DNA of 64,000 nucleotides from Shinella granuli (GCF_004341885.1 NZ_SLVX01000014.1:62001-126000); one strand, 5' to 3'. Counted from the first letter of the stretch, positions 26,218-35,051 are shown. The notes: generated from the sequence alone by a model not told the origin. Program-made: numbers and translations.

Positions 26218-27279
26218 CTACGCCTCGTCCTGCCGCGGCGGATAGAGATGCGTTTCCCCGCGGAAATCGAGAAGGCGGAAACAGCCGTCGTCCGCCTCTT
26301 CGACCGCCGCCGAATCCGCCCGCACCTTGCCGTGCCCGCCGGGGATGTCGAGGATATAGGCCGGCTGGCACAGGCCGGAGACGCGGCCGCGCAGGCTTTC
26401 GACCAGCGCCCTGCCCTCGGCGAGCGTCAGGCGGAAATGCGCGGTGCCGGGCGCCAGGTCGGGATGGTGCAGGTAATAGGGCTTGACCCGGTTCTCGACG
26501 AAGGTGCGCATCAGGTCGGCCAGCACCGCCGCATCGTCGTTGACGCCCTTCAGGAGCACCGTCTGGCTGATCATCACCAGGCCGGCATCGACGATGCGGG
26601 CGATGGCGGCGCGGGCCTCGGCCGTGAATTCGCGCGGATGGTTGGCATGCAGCGCCACATAGGTCGTCTTGCCGGAGGCCTTCAGCGCCGCGATCAGCGC
26701 GGCATCCACCCGCGCCGGATCGACGACGGGCACCCGGCTGTGGAACCGCACGATCTTCACGTGAGGAATGGCAGCAAGCCGTTCCAGAATGGCCTGCAGC
26801 CGGCGCGGCGAGAGCACGAGCGGATCGCCGCCCGTCAGGATCACCTCCCAGATCGCCGGCCGGGCCGCGATATAGGCGATCGCCGCATCGAGCGCCTGGG
26901 CGGACAGGGTGCCGAGCCCTTCCGGCCCGACCATCTCGCGGCGGAAGCAGAAGCGGCAATAGACCGGGCAGACATGCACGGCCTTCAGGAGGACGCGATC
27001 GGGATACCGGTGCACGATGCCCTCGACGGGGCTGTGCGCGAGGTCGCCGATCGGGTCGGCGCGCTCCTCCGGCAGGGTCACGAGTTCTGCGGCATCGGGC
27101 ACGAACTGGCGGGCGACCGGATCGTTCGGATCGGCCGGATCGATCAGCGCGACGAGCGACGGCGTGACGGCGACGGCATAGCGCGCGGCGACCGCCGCCG
27201 CGCCCGCCCGCCGCGCCTCGGGAACGAGGCCGGCCTCGACCAGCTCCGCCACCGTCGTCAGGCTGCGCGCCGCCGTCAT
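26218..27279 (-). CDS. epmB: EF-P beta-lysylation protein EpmB (lysine 2,3-aminomutase family)
   Basis: Radical SAM enzyme of 353 residues. The cluster motif is CPVYCRFC (C104, C108, C111), followed by FRREMVG, and the PLP lysine segment lies near the C-terminus in a GHGKV context. It is shorter than clostridial lysine 2,3-aminomutase and stands beside epmA and efp, which identifies it as the enzyme making (R)-beta-lysine for attachment to EF-P. The start overlaps the epmA stop by four bases. Confidence 0.9.
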   Translation of the reverse strand: MTAARSLTTVAELVEAGLVPEARRAGAAAVAARYAVAVTPSLVALIDPADPNDPVARQFVPDAAELVTLPEERADPIGDLAHSPVEGIVHRYPDRVLLKAVHVCPVYCRFCFRREMVGPEGLGTLSAQALDAAIAYIAARPAIWEVILTGGDPLVLSPRRLQAILERLAAIPHVKIVRFHSRVPVVDPARVDAALIAALKASGKTTYVALHANHPREFTAEARAAIARIVDAGLVMISQTVLLKGVNDDAAVLADLMRTFVENRVKPYYLHHPDLAPGTAHFRLTLAEGRALVESLRGRVSGLCQPAYILDIPGGHGKVRADSAAVEEADDGCFRLLDFRGETHLYPPRQDEA

Positions 27280-28331
27280 GGCGCGGTCTCCGCCACCGGC
27301 GCCCAGATCACCTGGTCGATGCGCGCGGCGCCCGTCGCCAGCATGACCAGCCGGTCGAAGCCGAGCGCGATGCCGCTGGCCTCGGGCATATGGGCGAGCG
27401 CGGCGAGGAAATCCTCGTCGAGCGGATAGGTCTCGTCGTAGACGCGGGCCTTTTCCGCCATTTCCAGCTCGAAGCGCCGGCGCTGCTCGCCCGCATCGGT
27501 CAATTCGCCGAAGGCATTGGCCAGCTCCACCCCGCAGGCATAGAGCTCGAAGCGCTCGGCGACGCGCCCGTCATGCGCGGCGGGCCGCGCGAGCGCTGCC
27601 TCCGCCGTGGGGTATTCGCAAAGGATGGTGGCGCGGCCGAAACCGAGCTGCGGCTCCACCTTTTCCACCAGCACGCGGCTGAAGAGGTCGGTCCAGGTGT
27701 CGTCTTCCGCCACGCGCAGGCCGGCTGCCTGCAGGAAAGCGGCCAGGCGCGCGCGGTCCGTCGCGCCGTCGGGATCGATCGAGGCGAGGAGGTCGATGCC
27801 GGCATGGCGCCGGAAGGCTTCCGCCACCGTCAGCCGCTCGGGCGGCAAGGCCGGATCGCAGGTCGCGCCGCGATAGGTAAGCATCGCGGCCCCCGCCACC
27901 CTGGCGGCCAGCGCGAGGATTTCGGCGCAATCCTCCATCAGCACGTCATAGGCCTCGCCCGCGCGATACCATTCCAGCATGGTGAACTCGGGATGGTGCA
28001 GCGGCCCGCGCTCGCGGTTGCGGTAGACATGGGCGAAGCAGGCGATGCGCCTTTCCCCCGCCGTCAGCAGCTTCTTGCAGGCGAATTCCGGCGAGGTGTG
28101 CAGGTAGAGCGGCGTCCTTGCGCCGGAATGGCCGATCGCGGCGGTCTCGAAGGCGTGCAGATGCGCCTCGTTGCCGGGCGAGACCTGCAGCGTCGCCGTG
28201 TCGACCTCGATGAAATCGCGCGCCGCGAACCAGCCGCGCAGCGCCGCCTGGATACGGTTTCGCGCAAGAAGGAACGGCCGGCGATCGGCATGGACATCGG
28301 GCGTCCACCAGGGCGAGGGCTTCAGGCTCAT
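27276..28331 (-). CDS. epmA: EF-P lysine lysyltransferase EpmA
   Basis: A truncated class II lysyl-tRNA synthetase (351 residues) without the anticodon-binding domain. Class II motif 2 is visible as YRNRERGPLHHPEFTMLEWY and motif 3 as GIALGFDRLVML. This protein ligates beta-lysine to lysine 34 of EF-P. Start MSLKPSPWWTPDVHADRR at 28331 corresponds to the family N-terminus. It is divergent from efp across a 161-base promoter region containing a small hairpin (28410-28427). Confidence 0.93.
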   Translation of the reverse strand: MSLKPSPWWTPDVHADRRPFLLARNRIQAALRGWFAARDFIEVDTATLQVSPGNEAHLHAFETAAIGHSGARTPLYLHTSPEFACKKLLTAGERRIACFAHVYRNRERGPLHHPEFTMLEWYRAGEAYDVLMEDCAEILALAARVAGAAMLTYRGATCDPALPPERLTVAEAFRRHAGIDLLASIDPDGATDRARLAAFLQAAGLRVAEDDTWTDLFSRVLVEKVEPQLGFGRATILCEYPTAEAALARPAAHDGRVAERFELYACGVELANAFGELTDAGEQRRRFELEMAEKARVYDETYPLDEDFLAALAHMPEASGIALGFDRLVMLATGAARIDQVIWAPVAETAP

Positions 28332-28492
28332 GGCGTTCCTGTGACAGGTTTCTTCGCGCTTGCCGGCGGACAGACTGGTCTTTTGCCGGAATATAGGGTA
28401 GTTGCGGCCCCGAAAACACATTTTCGGCACCCGGGGAAGGCGTCTCAAGGCGGTCCTCTACGCCGTGATCCATCCAGTTACAAGGAAGACTT

Positions 28493-29062
28493 ATGGTAAA
28501 GATCATCGCCTCTTCCGTCCGCAAGGGCAATGTCCTCGAGGTCGAAGGCAAGCTCTATGTCGTGCTGACGGCGCAGAACTTCCACCCGGGCAAGGGCACG
28601 CCGGTCACCCAGATCGACATGCGCCGCATCTCCGACGGCGTGAAGGTTTCCGAACGCTACCGCACGACCGAACAGGTCGAGCGCGCCTTCGTCGAGGACC
28701 GCGAGCACAACTTCCTCTACGAGGATGGTGACGGCTACCACTTCATGAACCCGGAGACCTACGACCAGCTGACCATGTCCCACGAGGACATCGGCGACCT
28801 GAAGGCCTACCTCCAGGAAGGCATGACGGTCATCCTGTCGGTGCATGAAGGCGTCGCCATCGCCATCGACCTGCCGCGCCACGTCACGCTGGAGATCGTC
28901 GAGACCGAACCGGTCGTCAAGGGCCAGACGGCCTCGTCCTCCTACAAGCCGGCGATCCTGTCGAACGGCGTGCGCACGCTGGTGCCGCCGCACATCACCG
29001 CCGGCACGCGCGTCGTGATCGCGACGGAAGACGGTTCCTACGTGGAACGCGCCAAGGACTGA
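28493..29062 (+). CDS. efp: elongation factor P
   Basis: Translation factor of 189 residues that relieves ribosome stalling at polyproline. KOW-like domain I carries the modification site [10 protein letters not shown] with lysine at position 34, the target of EpmA; OB domains follow, ending in [17 protein letters not shown]. The presence of K34 with EpmA and EpmB nearby means the beta-lysylation pathway is used, not rhamnosylation. EpmC (hydroxylase) is not in the window. AGGAAGACTT precedes the ATG. Confidence 0.97.
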   Translation: MVKIIASSVRKGNVLEVEGKLYVVLTAQNFHPGKGTPVTQIDMRRISDGVKVSERYRTTEQVERAFVEDREHNFLYEDGDGYHFMNPETYDQLTMSHEDIGDLKAYLQEGMTVILSVHEGVAIAIDLPRHVTLEIVETEPVVKGQTASSSYKPAILSNGVRTLVPPHITAGTRVVIATEDGSYVERAKD

Positions 29063-29073
29063 GCCTTTTGATT

Positions 29074-29123
29074 GGCGCATAATTCCTTTCTCTCGATCAT
29101 GCCGATCGAAAGGGTTATGCGCC
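29074..29123. other. long imperfect hairpin after efp
   Basis: GGCGCATAA (29074-29082) pairs with TTATGCGCC (29115-29123), and inside TCGATC (29093-29098) pairs with GATCGA (29104-29109), with CCTTT/AAGGG pairing between. About 20 base pairs in all. It precedes the true terminator and may be a processed 3' end or a small repeat. Confidence 0.5.
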
Positions 29124-29133
29124 GCATCATAGG

Positions 29134-29171
29134 AAGCCGCCCGCCGGAAACGGCCGGGCGGCTTTTTTTCT
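29134..29171 (+). terminator. intrinsic terminator of efp
   Basis: AAGCCGCCCG (29134-29143) pairs with CGGGCGGCTT (29155-29164), with an inner CCG-GAAA-CGG hairpin, followed by a run of seven T. Textbook Rho-independent terminator. Confidence 0.92.
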
Positions 29172-29237
29172 TCCAACTTGCGGAAAATCCGTTAAGACCA
29201 ACCTCCGGCTCTTACCCAACCGAGACGGGAACCCCGC

Positions 29238-30230
29238 ATGACCAAATTCGACGTGCTGACGGTCGGCAACGCCATCGTCGACATCATCGCGCGCTGCGAC
29301 GAGAACTTCATCACGGACAACGGCATCATCAAGGGCGCGATGAACCTCATCGATGCCGAGCGGGCGGAACTGCTCTATTCCCGCATGGGCCCCGCGCTCG
29401 AAGCCTCCGGCGGCAGCGCCGGCAACACCGCCTCGGGCGTCGCCAGCTTCGGCGGCAGGGCCGCCTATTTCGGCAAGGTGGCGAACGACCAGCTCGGCGA
29501 GATCTTCATCCACGACATCCGCGCCCAGGGCGTGCATTTCGAGACGATGCCGCTGGCCGGCCCGCCGCCGACCGCCCGCTCGATGATCTTCGTCACGCCC
29601 GATGGCGAGCGCTCGATGAACACCTATCTCGGCGCCTGCGTGGAGCTCGGGCCGGAAGACGTGGAGGAAAGCGTCGTCGCCGAGGCCAAGGTCACCTATT
29701 TCGAAGGCTATCTCTGGGATCCGCCGCGCGCCAAGGACGCGATCCGCGACTGCGCCCGCATCGCCCATGCGAACGGCCGGGAAATGTCGATGACGCTGTC
29801 GGACAGCTTCTGCGTGCACCGCTACCGCGACGAGTTCCTCGACCTCATGCGCTCCGGCACGATCGACATCGTCTTCGCCAACAAGGCGGAAGCCCTGGCG
29901 CTCTACGAGACAGAGGATTTCGAGGAGGCGCTGACGCGCATCGCTAAGGATTGCCGGCTGGCGGTGGTGACGATGAGCGAGGAAGGCTCGGTCATCCTGA
30001 CCGGCGGCGAACGCACCAGGGTGGAGGCGATCAGCATTCCGAGCGTCGTCGACACGACGGGCGCGGGCGATCTCTATGCCGCCGGCTTCCTCTACGGTTA
30101 TACGACCGGGCGGTCGCTGGCCGATTGCGGCCGGCTCGGCAGCCTTGCCGCCGGCCTCGTCATCCAGCACGTCGGCCCCCGTCCGCTGCTCTCGCTGGCG
30201 GAAGAGGCCAGGAAGGCCGGCCTTACTTGA
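29238..30230 (+). CDS. PfkB family carbohydrate kinase, probable adenosine kinase
   Basis: Ribokinase-fold kinase of 330 residues. The N-terminal PfkB signature GGSAGNTASGVASFGG and the C-terminal DTTGAGDLYAAGFLYG with catalytic aspartate are visible. The sequence between (VGNAIVDIIARCDENF, GAMNLIDAERAELLYS) is like rhizobial proteins annotated as adenosine kinase. The nearby add gene shows adenosine is metabolised, but the two are 26 kb apart, so this is weak support. A different sugar or nucleoside substrate is possible. Confidence 0.8.
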   Translation: MTKFDVLTVGNAIVDIIARCDENFITDNGIIKGAMNLIDAERAELLYSRMGPALEASGGSAGNTASGVASFGGRAAYFGKVANDQLGEIFIHDIRAQGVHFETMPLAGPPPTARSMIFVTPDGERSMNTYLGACVELGPEDVEESVVAEAKVTYFEGYLWDPPRAKDAIRDCARIAHANGREMSMTLSDSFCVHRYRDEFLDLMRSGTIDIVFANKAEALALYETEDFEEALTRIAKDCRLAVVTMSEEGSVILTGGERTRVEAISIPSVVDTTGAGDLYAAGFLYGYTTGRSLADCGRLGSLAAGLVIQHVGPRPLLSLAEEARKAGLT

Positions 30231-30762
30231 AGGCCTCGCCCGGATAGGCGCCCCAGATCTCGTTCTGCGAGACCCATCCGGCCGTGCCGTCCGCTTCGGC
30301 GCGGCACCAGTCGCCGTTGCATTCGCCGACCTTGATGACGACGCCGGGCTGGATCTTCGCGATGACCGTCGAGTTCGGCATCGCCTCGCGGCGCATGTTG
30401 ACGAAGATGCCCTCGCCCTTGCCGCGCATCCACGGCGCGGTGACGGCGGTGCGCTCGCCGGAGAGCAGCGCCTGGTTGACCCAGCCCTCCGTGCCATCCG
30501 CATCGCGGATGCGGCGCCAGTTATCGTATTCCTGGATGATTTCCACCGGCACGCCGGATTTGAGATAGCGCCAGGCGACGGCATAATCGACGCTGGGGCC
30601 GACGCGCAGGTTGACGCTTTTCGCCTTGAGGCTGACGAAGCGGGGCAGCGGCAGGCCGCTCGGCCCCTTGGCCGCCTGGGCATGGGCGAACTGGACGCCG
30701 GCAACGGAGACGAGGAGGCCCACAAGGGCGGCAAGGCTGAGACGCAGGACAAGGTGACGCAT
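30223..30762 (-). CDS. exported protein with tandem SH3 domains
   Basis: This 179-residue protein has a signal peptide (residues about 1-29, cleaved after AHAQA) and two bacterial SH3 repeats: SVNLRVGPSVDYAVAWRYLK to EGWVNQALL, and GIFVNMRREAMPNSTVIAKI to AGWVSQNEIW. Such domains bind peptidoglycan or cell-wall peptides. It overlaps the convergent kinase gene by eight bases. Function beyond the envelope location is unknown. Confidence 0.85.
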   Translation of the reverse strand: MRHLVLRLSLAALVGLLVSVAGVQFAHAQAAKGPSGLPLPRFVSLKAKSVNLRVGPSVDYAVAWRYLKSGVPVEIIQEYDNWRRIRDADGTEGWVNQALLSGERTAVTAPWMRGKGEGIFVNMRREAMPNSTVIAKIQPGVVIKVGECNGDWCRAEADGTAGWVSQNEIWGAYPGEAFK

Positions 30763-30942
30763 GGACGATCCGCACAAACTGGAGGAGGCATTACGCTGCC
30801 GAACCGGCGCAAAGTGGCAAATCGCAGGAACGCCGAAGAGGGCGGATTGTCTTCGCGACCGGGTCTGGTAGAAAATGCCCCTGATGAAGCAATCCTTGCC
30901 CAACTTGGTTAAGGACCCGTCAACAGGACGCCGGAACAGCCC

Positions 30943-31947
30943 ATGACCCAGAAGAAAAAACCGAAGGTCTACATCACCCGCCGCCTGCCCGAGGTCGTGG
31001 AGACCCGGATGCGCGAGCTGTTCGACGCGGAACTCAACATCGACGACACGCCGCGCAGCCAGCCCGAACTCGTCGCCGCCGTCAAATCGGCCGACGTGCT
31101 CGTGCCGACGCTGACGGACCGGATCGACGCCGCGCTCATCGAGCAGGCCGGCCCGCAACTCAAGTTGATCGCCTGCTTCTCCAACGGCGTCGACAATGTC
31201 GACGTGGAGGCGGCGGCACGGCGCGGCATCACCGTCACCAACACGCCGAACGTTCTCACCGAAGACACGGCCGACATGACGATGGCGCTGATCCTCGCCG
31301 CCCCCCGCCGGCTGGCGGAAGGGGCGCGCATCCTGACGGACCGCAAGGGCGAATGGGCCGGTTGGTCGCCGACCTGGATGCTCGGCCGGCGCATCTGGGG
31401 CAAGCGCCTCGGCATCGTCGGCATGGGCCGCATCGGCACCGCCGTCGCTCGCCGCGCCAAGGCCTTCGGCCTCTCCATCCACTACCACAACCGCCACCGC
31501 GTGCGCCCGGACACGGAGGACGCGCTGGAGGCGACCTATTGGGACAGCCTCGACCAGATGCTGGCGCGCGTCGACATCGTCTCGGTCAACTGCCCCTCGA
31601 CACCGGCGACCTATCACCTACTGTCGGCCCGCCGGCTCGAGCTGATGCAGCCGACGAGCTATATCGTCAACACGGCGCGCGGCGGCATCATCGACGAGAC
31701 GGCGCTGATCAAGTGCCTGCGCGAAGGCAAGATCGCCGGCGCCGGCCTCGACGTCTTCGAGAACGAGCCTTCGGTCAATCCCAAGCTCCTGAAGCTGGCT
31801 AGCGAGGGCAAGGTCGTGCTCCTGCCGCATATGAGCTCGGCGACGCTCGAAAGCCGTGTCGACATGGGCGAGAAGGTCGTCATCAACATCCGCACCTTCT
31901 TCGACGGCCACCGCCCGCCGGACCGCGTGCTGCCGAGCCGGGTCTAG
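30943..31947 (+). CDS. D-isomer specific 2-hydroxyacid dehydrogenase
   Basis: NAD(P)-dependent dehydrogenase of 334 residues in the D-2-hydroxyacid family. The cofactor loop is GIVGMGRIGTAVARR; catalytic arginine, glutamate and histidine are in NTARGGIIDE, VFENEPSV and LLPHMSSAT. The spacing is like glyoxylate/hydroxypyruvate reductases. It is monocistronic. Substrate cannot be settled; the glyoxylate genes at the right edge are far away. Confidence 0.85.
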   Translation: MTQKKKPKVYITRRLPEVVETRMRELFDAELNIDDTPRSQPELVAAVKSADVLVPTLTDRIDAALIEQAGPQLKLIACFSNGVDNVDVEAAARRGITVTNTPNVLTEDTADMTMALILAAPRRLAEGARILTDRKGEWAGWSPTWMLGRRIWGKRLGIVGMGRIGTAVARRAKAFGLSIHYHNRHRVRPDTEDALEATYWDSLDQMLARVDIVSVNCPSTPATYHLLSARRLELMQPTSYIVNTARGGIIDETALIKCLREGKIAGAGLDVFENEPSVNPKLLKLASEGKVVLLPHMSSATLESRVDMGEKVVINIRTFFDGHRPPDRVLPSRV

Positions 31948-32049
31948 AGCAATTCCAGCAAAAGTGCGTAGCGGTTTTGCGTCCGGAATTGCGTAAAAAC
32001 AAACAGATAGAGCATTTCCGCGTTTCGCATTCCGGACGCAAGACCGCTT
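31946..32049. repeat. intergenic repeat family B, copy 1, with 20-base inverted arms
   Basis: It begins at the stop codon with TAGAGCAATTCCAGCAAAAG. Arms 31970-31989 (AGCGGTTTTGCGTCCGGAAT) and 32029-32048 are reverse complements with one mismatch. A second GATAGAGCATTTCC is inside. The TAGAGCA(T/A)TT start recurs at 34013, 51948 and 57889. Confidence 0.7.
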
Positions 32050-32061
32050 CGTCGCTGCTGC

Positions 32062-32088
32062 CCCCTTCTCCCCCGCGGGGAGAAGGGG
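32062..32088. terminator. perfect hairpin between convergent genes
   Basis: CCCCTTCTCCCC (32062-32073) and GGGGAGAAGGGG (32077-32088) form a 12-base-pair stem with a three-base loop. It is between the ends of the 2-hydroxyacid dehydrogenase and moeB, so may end both transcripts. A relative lies at 55261-55288. Confidence 0.55.
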
Positions 32089-32121
32089 CAAGTGGAGGGC
32101 TATTTCTCCTACACGGAGGGT

Positions 32122-32880
32122 TTACGCCTTCCGCCGCTTGTACTTCAGCGTCTCGAACCGCGCCGCCAACCCGTCGTAAAGCAGCAGCCGCCCGACCAGC
32201 GGGTCGCCGGCGCCCGTGACGAGCTTGATCACCTCCATCGCCATCAGCGTGCCGACGACGCCCGTCAGCGCGCCGACGATGCCGGCTTCGGCGCAAGCCG
32301 GCACGACGCCGGGGGGCGGTGCCGTGGGGAAGAGGTCGCGGTAGCCGGGATGAAGCGTGCCGTCCGGCCCGGCCTCATAGGGTTTCAGCACGGTCAGCGA
32401 ACCGTCGAAGCGGCCGACGGCGCCGGTGACGAGCGGAATGCGCGCGGCCTCCGCCGCATCGGCGGAGGCATAGCGCGTATCGAAATTGTCCGAACCGTCG
32501 ACGAGGAGATCGTAGCCGGCAAGGAGGCGCGCGGCGGTGCCGGCCGTCAGCCGTTCGGCGATGCCGGTGAAGGCGACATGCGGGTTGAGGCGGGCGACGG
32601 CGGCCTCGGCGCTCGCGATCTTCGGCGTGCCGAGGCCGGCCGTATCGTGGATCACCTGGCGCTGGAGATTGGAGAGGGAAACCGTGTCATCGTCGAGGAC
32701 GCCGATATGGCCGATGCCGGCGGCGGCGAGATACTGGATGACCGGCGCGCCGAGGCCGCCGGCGCCGACGACCAGCACATGCGCCTGCTTCAGCTTCTGC
32801 TGGCCCGCGCCGCCGATCTCGGCGAGCACGATATGCCGGCGGTAGCGGTCGATCTCTTCGGGGCTGAGCGGATCGGTCAT
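32122..32880 (-). CDS. moeB: MoeB/ThiF family adenylyltransferase
   Basis: E1-like enzyme of 252 residues that adenylates the C-terminal glycine of a ubiquitin-like sulfur carrier (MoaD or ThiS). The nucleotide loop is VVGAGGLGAPV, followed by the LSNLQRQVIH and DGSDNFDTRY motifs. The conserved PACAEAG cysteine is present. The usual zinc CxxC pair is not: where E. coli MoeB has cysteines this has GYRDLFP, and the C-terminus also lacks them. It overlaps recF by four bases, an arrangement not related by pathway. Confidence 0.85.
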   Translation of the reverse strand: MTDPLSPEEIDRYRRHIVLAEIGGAGQQKLKQAHVLVVGAGGLGAPVIQYLAAAGIGHIGVLDDDTVSLSNLQRQVIHDTAGLGTPKIASAEAAVARLNPHVAFTGIAERLTAGTAARLLAGYDLLVDGSDNFDTRYASADAAEAARIPLVTGAVGRFDGSLTVLKPYEAGPDGTLHPGYRDLFPTAPPPGVVPACAEAGIVGALTGVVGTLMAMEVIKLVTGAGDPLVGRLLLYDGLAARFETLKYKRRKA

Positions 32881-34001
32881 GGCACGATGCCTCCATGCGA
32901 GACGGTGAGGAACTGCGCGCGATCGCCGAGCGCATCGAACATCGACCGGTCGGTGCCGGTCATGAAGGCCTGGCCGCCGAGCGCATCGACCCGGTCGAAC
33001 AGCGCGGCCCGGCGGCCTGCGTCGAGATGGGCGGCGATCTCGTCGAGCAGCAGCACCGGCGCATGGCCGGTCATGCCCCCGACGAGGCCGGCATGGGCGA
33101 GGATGAGGCCGACGAGCAGCGCCTTCTGCTCGCCCGTCGAGCAGCGCTCGGCCTCCATGTCCTTCTCGCGGTGGCGGATCAAGAGGTCGGCGCGGTGCGG
33201 GCCGTCCAGCGTGCGGCCGGCGGCGGCGTCCCGGTAGCGGCCGTCCTGCAGCATGCCGAGATAGATATCCTCGATCTCGTAGGCCGGGCGCTGCCATTCC
33301 CCGTCGAGGAAGCCGGAAAGGCGCATGGTGGCCGAAGGGAACGGGCCGTCGTCGCGCGCCGCCTCCACGAGGCCGGAGAGGAGGCCGACGAGCTCGTGGC
33401 GGGCATGCGCCATGGCGATGCCGAGTTCCGCCATCTGCCGCTCCAGCGCCGTCAGCCAGGCGGGATCGGGCCGCGGCTCGGACAGCAGCCGGTTGCGGCC
33501 GCGCATCGCCTTCTCGAAATCCGCCGCCCGGCGGCCGTGCTCGGGATCGAGCGACAGCACCAGCCGGTCGAGGAAACGGCGGCGATCGGCGGAGGGGCCG
33601 GTGAAGAGGCCGTCCATGGACGGCGTCAGCCAGACGACGCGCAGATGGTCGAGCAGTTCGTCGACGGTGCGGGCGGGCGTGCCGTTCAGCCGGAGTTTCC
33701 GCGCCTGGCCCTCGTCGCCGCCCTCCGTGCCCGTGCCGATGTCGACCTCGCCCATCATGCCGTCGAGCGTGGCGAAGATGGAAAAGCCGCCGCTCGCGCC
33801 GGCGCGCACGACATCGCCATAGGGCGCGCGGCGCAGGCCCCGGCCCGGCGAAAGCAGGGAGACGGCCTCCATCAGGTTGGTCTTGCCCGCACCGTTCTGC
33901 CCCGTCAACACGACATGCCGGCCGTCGAGCGGCAGCGACAGGCCCGCATAGTTGCGGAAATCCGTGAGCTTGAGGCGGGAGAGGGAAACCTTGTGCGGCA
34001 T
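32877..34001 (-). CDS. recF: DNA replication and repair protein RecF
   Basis: SMC-like ATPase of 374 residues that loads RecA at gaps with RecO and RecR. Walker A is GQNGAGKTN, the signature is RCSTGEQKALLVGL, and Walker B is VLLLDEIAAHLD. The N-terminal LTDFRNYAGL is typical. MPHKVSLSRLKL at 34001 is taken as the start because it places the FRNY motif at the usual distance. It is not next to dnaA-dnaN here, as is common in rhizobia. Confidence 0.95.
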   Translation of the reverse strand: MPHKVSLSRLKLTDFRNYAGLSLPLDGRHVVLTGQNGAGKTNLMEAVSLLSPGRGLRRAPYGDVVRAGASGGFSIFATLDGMMGEVDIGTGTEGGDEGQARKLRLNGTPARTVDELLDHLRVVWLTPSMDGLFTGPSADRRRFLDRLVLSLDPEHGRRAADFEKAMRGRNRLLSEPRPDPAWLTALERQMAELGIAMAHARHELVGLLSGLVEAARDDGPFPSATMRLSGFLDGEWQRPAYEIEDIYLGMLQDGRYRDAAAGRTLDGPHRADLLIRHREKDMEAERCSTGEQKALLVGLILAHAGLVGGMTGHAPVLLLDEIAAHLDAGRRAALFDRVDALGGQAFMTGTDRSMFDALGDRAQFLTVSHGGIVP

Positions 34002-34010
34002 GGGGTGAGA

Positions 34011-34050
34011 GCTAGAGCATTTTGCCGCCAAGGGGAATCACCCCGCGGCG
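34011..34050. repeat. intergenic repeat family B, copy 2
   Basis: CTAGAGCATTTTGCCGCCAA followed by GGGGAATCACCCC. Nearly identical to 51946-51985. It begins the 346-base gap between recF and the HAD gene. Confidence 0.65.
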
Positions 34051-34134
34051 CATAAATCGGGCAACAACAGAAAGATGGGCAGGCGCCGGGCGCCATGCAA
34101 GTCGTCCCGGCCCGCAGCCGGCAGCCCTGTCGTC

Positions 34135-34230
34135 ACACCGCAGGGCAATCGCGTTTGGTGCAAACCCCTCCTCCTTGTGGGGAGATGCCGGTAGGCAGAG
34201 GGGTCTTCGCAACCGATTGCCCTGCGTTGT
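34135..34230. repeat. nested palindromic element in the recF-HAD gap
   Basis: CGCAGGGCAATCG (34139-34151) and CGATTGCCCTGCG (34214-34226) are perfect 13-base inverted arms. Inside, ACCCCTC (34164-34170) and GAGGGGT (34198-34204) form a second pair around CTTGTGGGGAGATGCC. I see no coding potential in the gap 34002-34347 apart from these elements. Likely a palindromic repeat or mini-element. Confidence 0.6.
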
Positions 34231-34347
34231 GTCGGGACTGAAAATCCGGCGGCATTGAGCCGGTTGCCTGCCCGGCCGCGAGCAGGTAAGCCAGGACATC
34301 CCGCCGTGCCTTGCATCCTCCCCCCTCCCAGCCCGCAGGTCCTTGCC

Positions 34348-35022
34348 TTGTCCTCTTTCCTTCCCGTCTTCGACCGTTCGTTCTCCGCCTTCCTCTTCGA
34401 CATGGACGGCACGATCATCAACTCCATTCCGGCCACCGAGCGCGTCTGGACGCGCTGGGCGCTGAAGCACGGGCTGGACGTGGCGACCTTCCTGCCGACC
34501 ATGCATGGCGTGCGCGGCATCGACACGATCACGCGGCTCGGCCTGCCGGGCGTCGATCCCGTCGCCGAGGCCAAGGAGGTCGAGCGCGAGGAAATGGAGG
34601 ATGTCGAGGGCGTGCTGCCGATCCCGGGCGCGATCGCCTTCCTGTCCGCCCTGCCGGCCGGCCGCTGGGGCATCGTCACCTCGGCGCCGGTGGCGCTCGC
34701 CCATCGCCGCCTCGCCGCCGCCGGCATTCCGCTGCCCGCGGTCATCGTGACGGCCGACGACGTGACGCGCGGCAAGCCAGCACCGGACGGCTACCGGCTG
34801 GGTGCCGAGCGGCTCGGCTTCGACCCGGCCGATTGCCTCGTCTTCGAGGACGTGCCGGCGGGCATTCTTGCCGGCGAGGGCGCCGGCGCCCATGTCGTGG
34901 TGATGACGGCGACGCACCATCACCCCATCGAGACCGGCCATCCGACGCTGCAGAGCTACGAGGGCGTCACCACGCAAGCCGATGCGGACGGCCGGTTGAC
35001 GCTGCTGCGGGCGGCGGGCTGA
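34348..35022 (+). CDS. HAD family phosphatase (sugar-phosphatase-like)
   Basis: Subfamily IA haloacid dehalogenase-like hydrolase, 224 residues from a TTG start. Motif I is FLFDMDGTIINS with the nucleophile and acid aspartates, motif II VTSAP, motif III lysine in RGKPAPDGY, and motif IV FEDVPAG. This is the pattern of small sugar-phosphate phosphatases (YfbT/YniC type). The start is uncertain: a GTG at 34306 with AGGA upstream would add 14 residues of low similarity; the ATG inside motif I is too late. Confidence 0.8.
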   Translation: MSSFLPVFDRSFSAFLFDMDGTIINSIPATERVWTRWALKHGLDVATFLPTMHGVRGIDTITRLGLPGVDPVAEAKEVEREEMEDVEGVLPIPGAIAFLSALPAGRWGIVTSAPVALAHRRLAAAGIPLPAVIVTADDVTRGKPAPDGYRLGAERLGFDPADCLVFEDVPAGILAGEGAGAHVVVMTATHHHPIETGHPTLQSYEGVTTQADADGRLTLLRAAG

Positions 35023-35051
35023 CGCGTGGGCTCCCGTTTCACGAAACAGGA

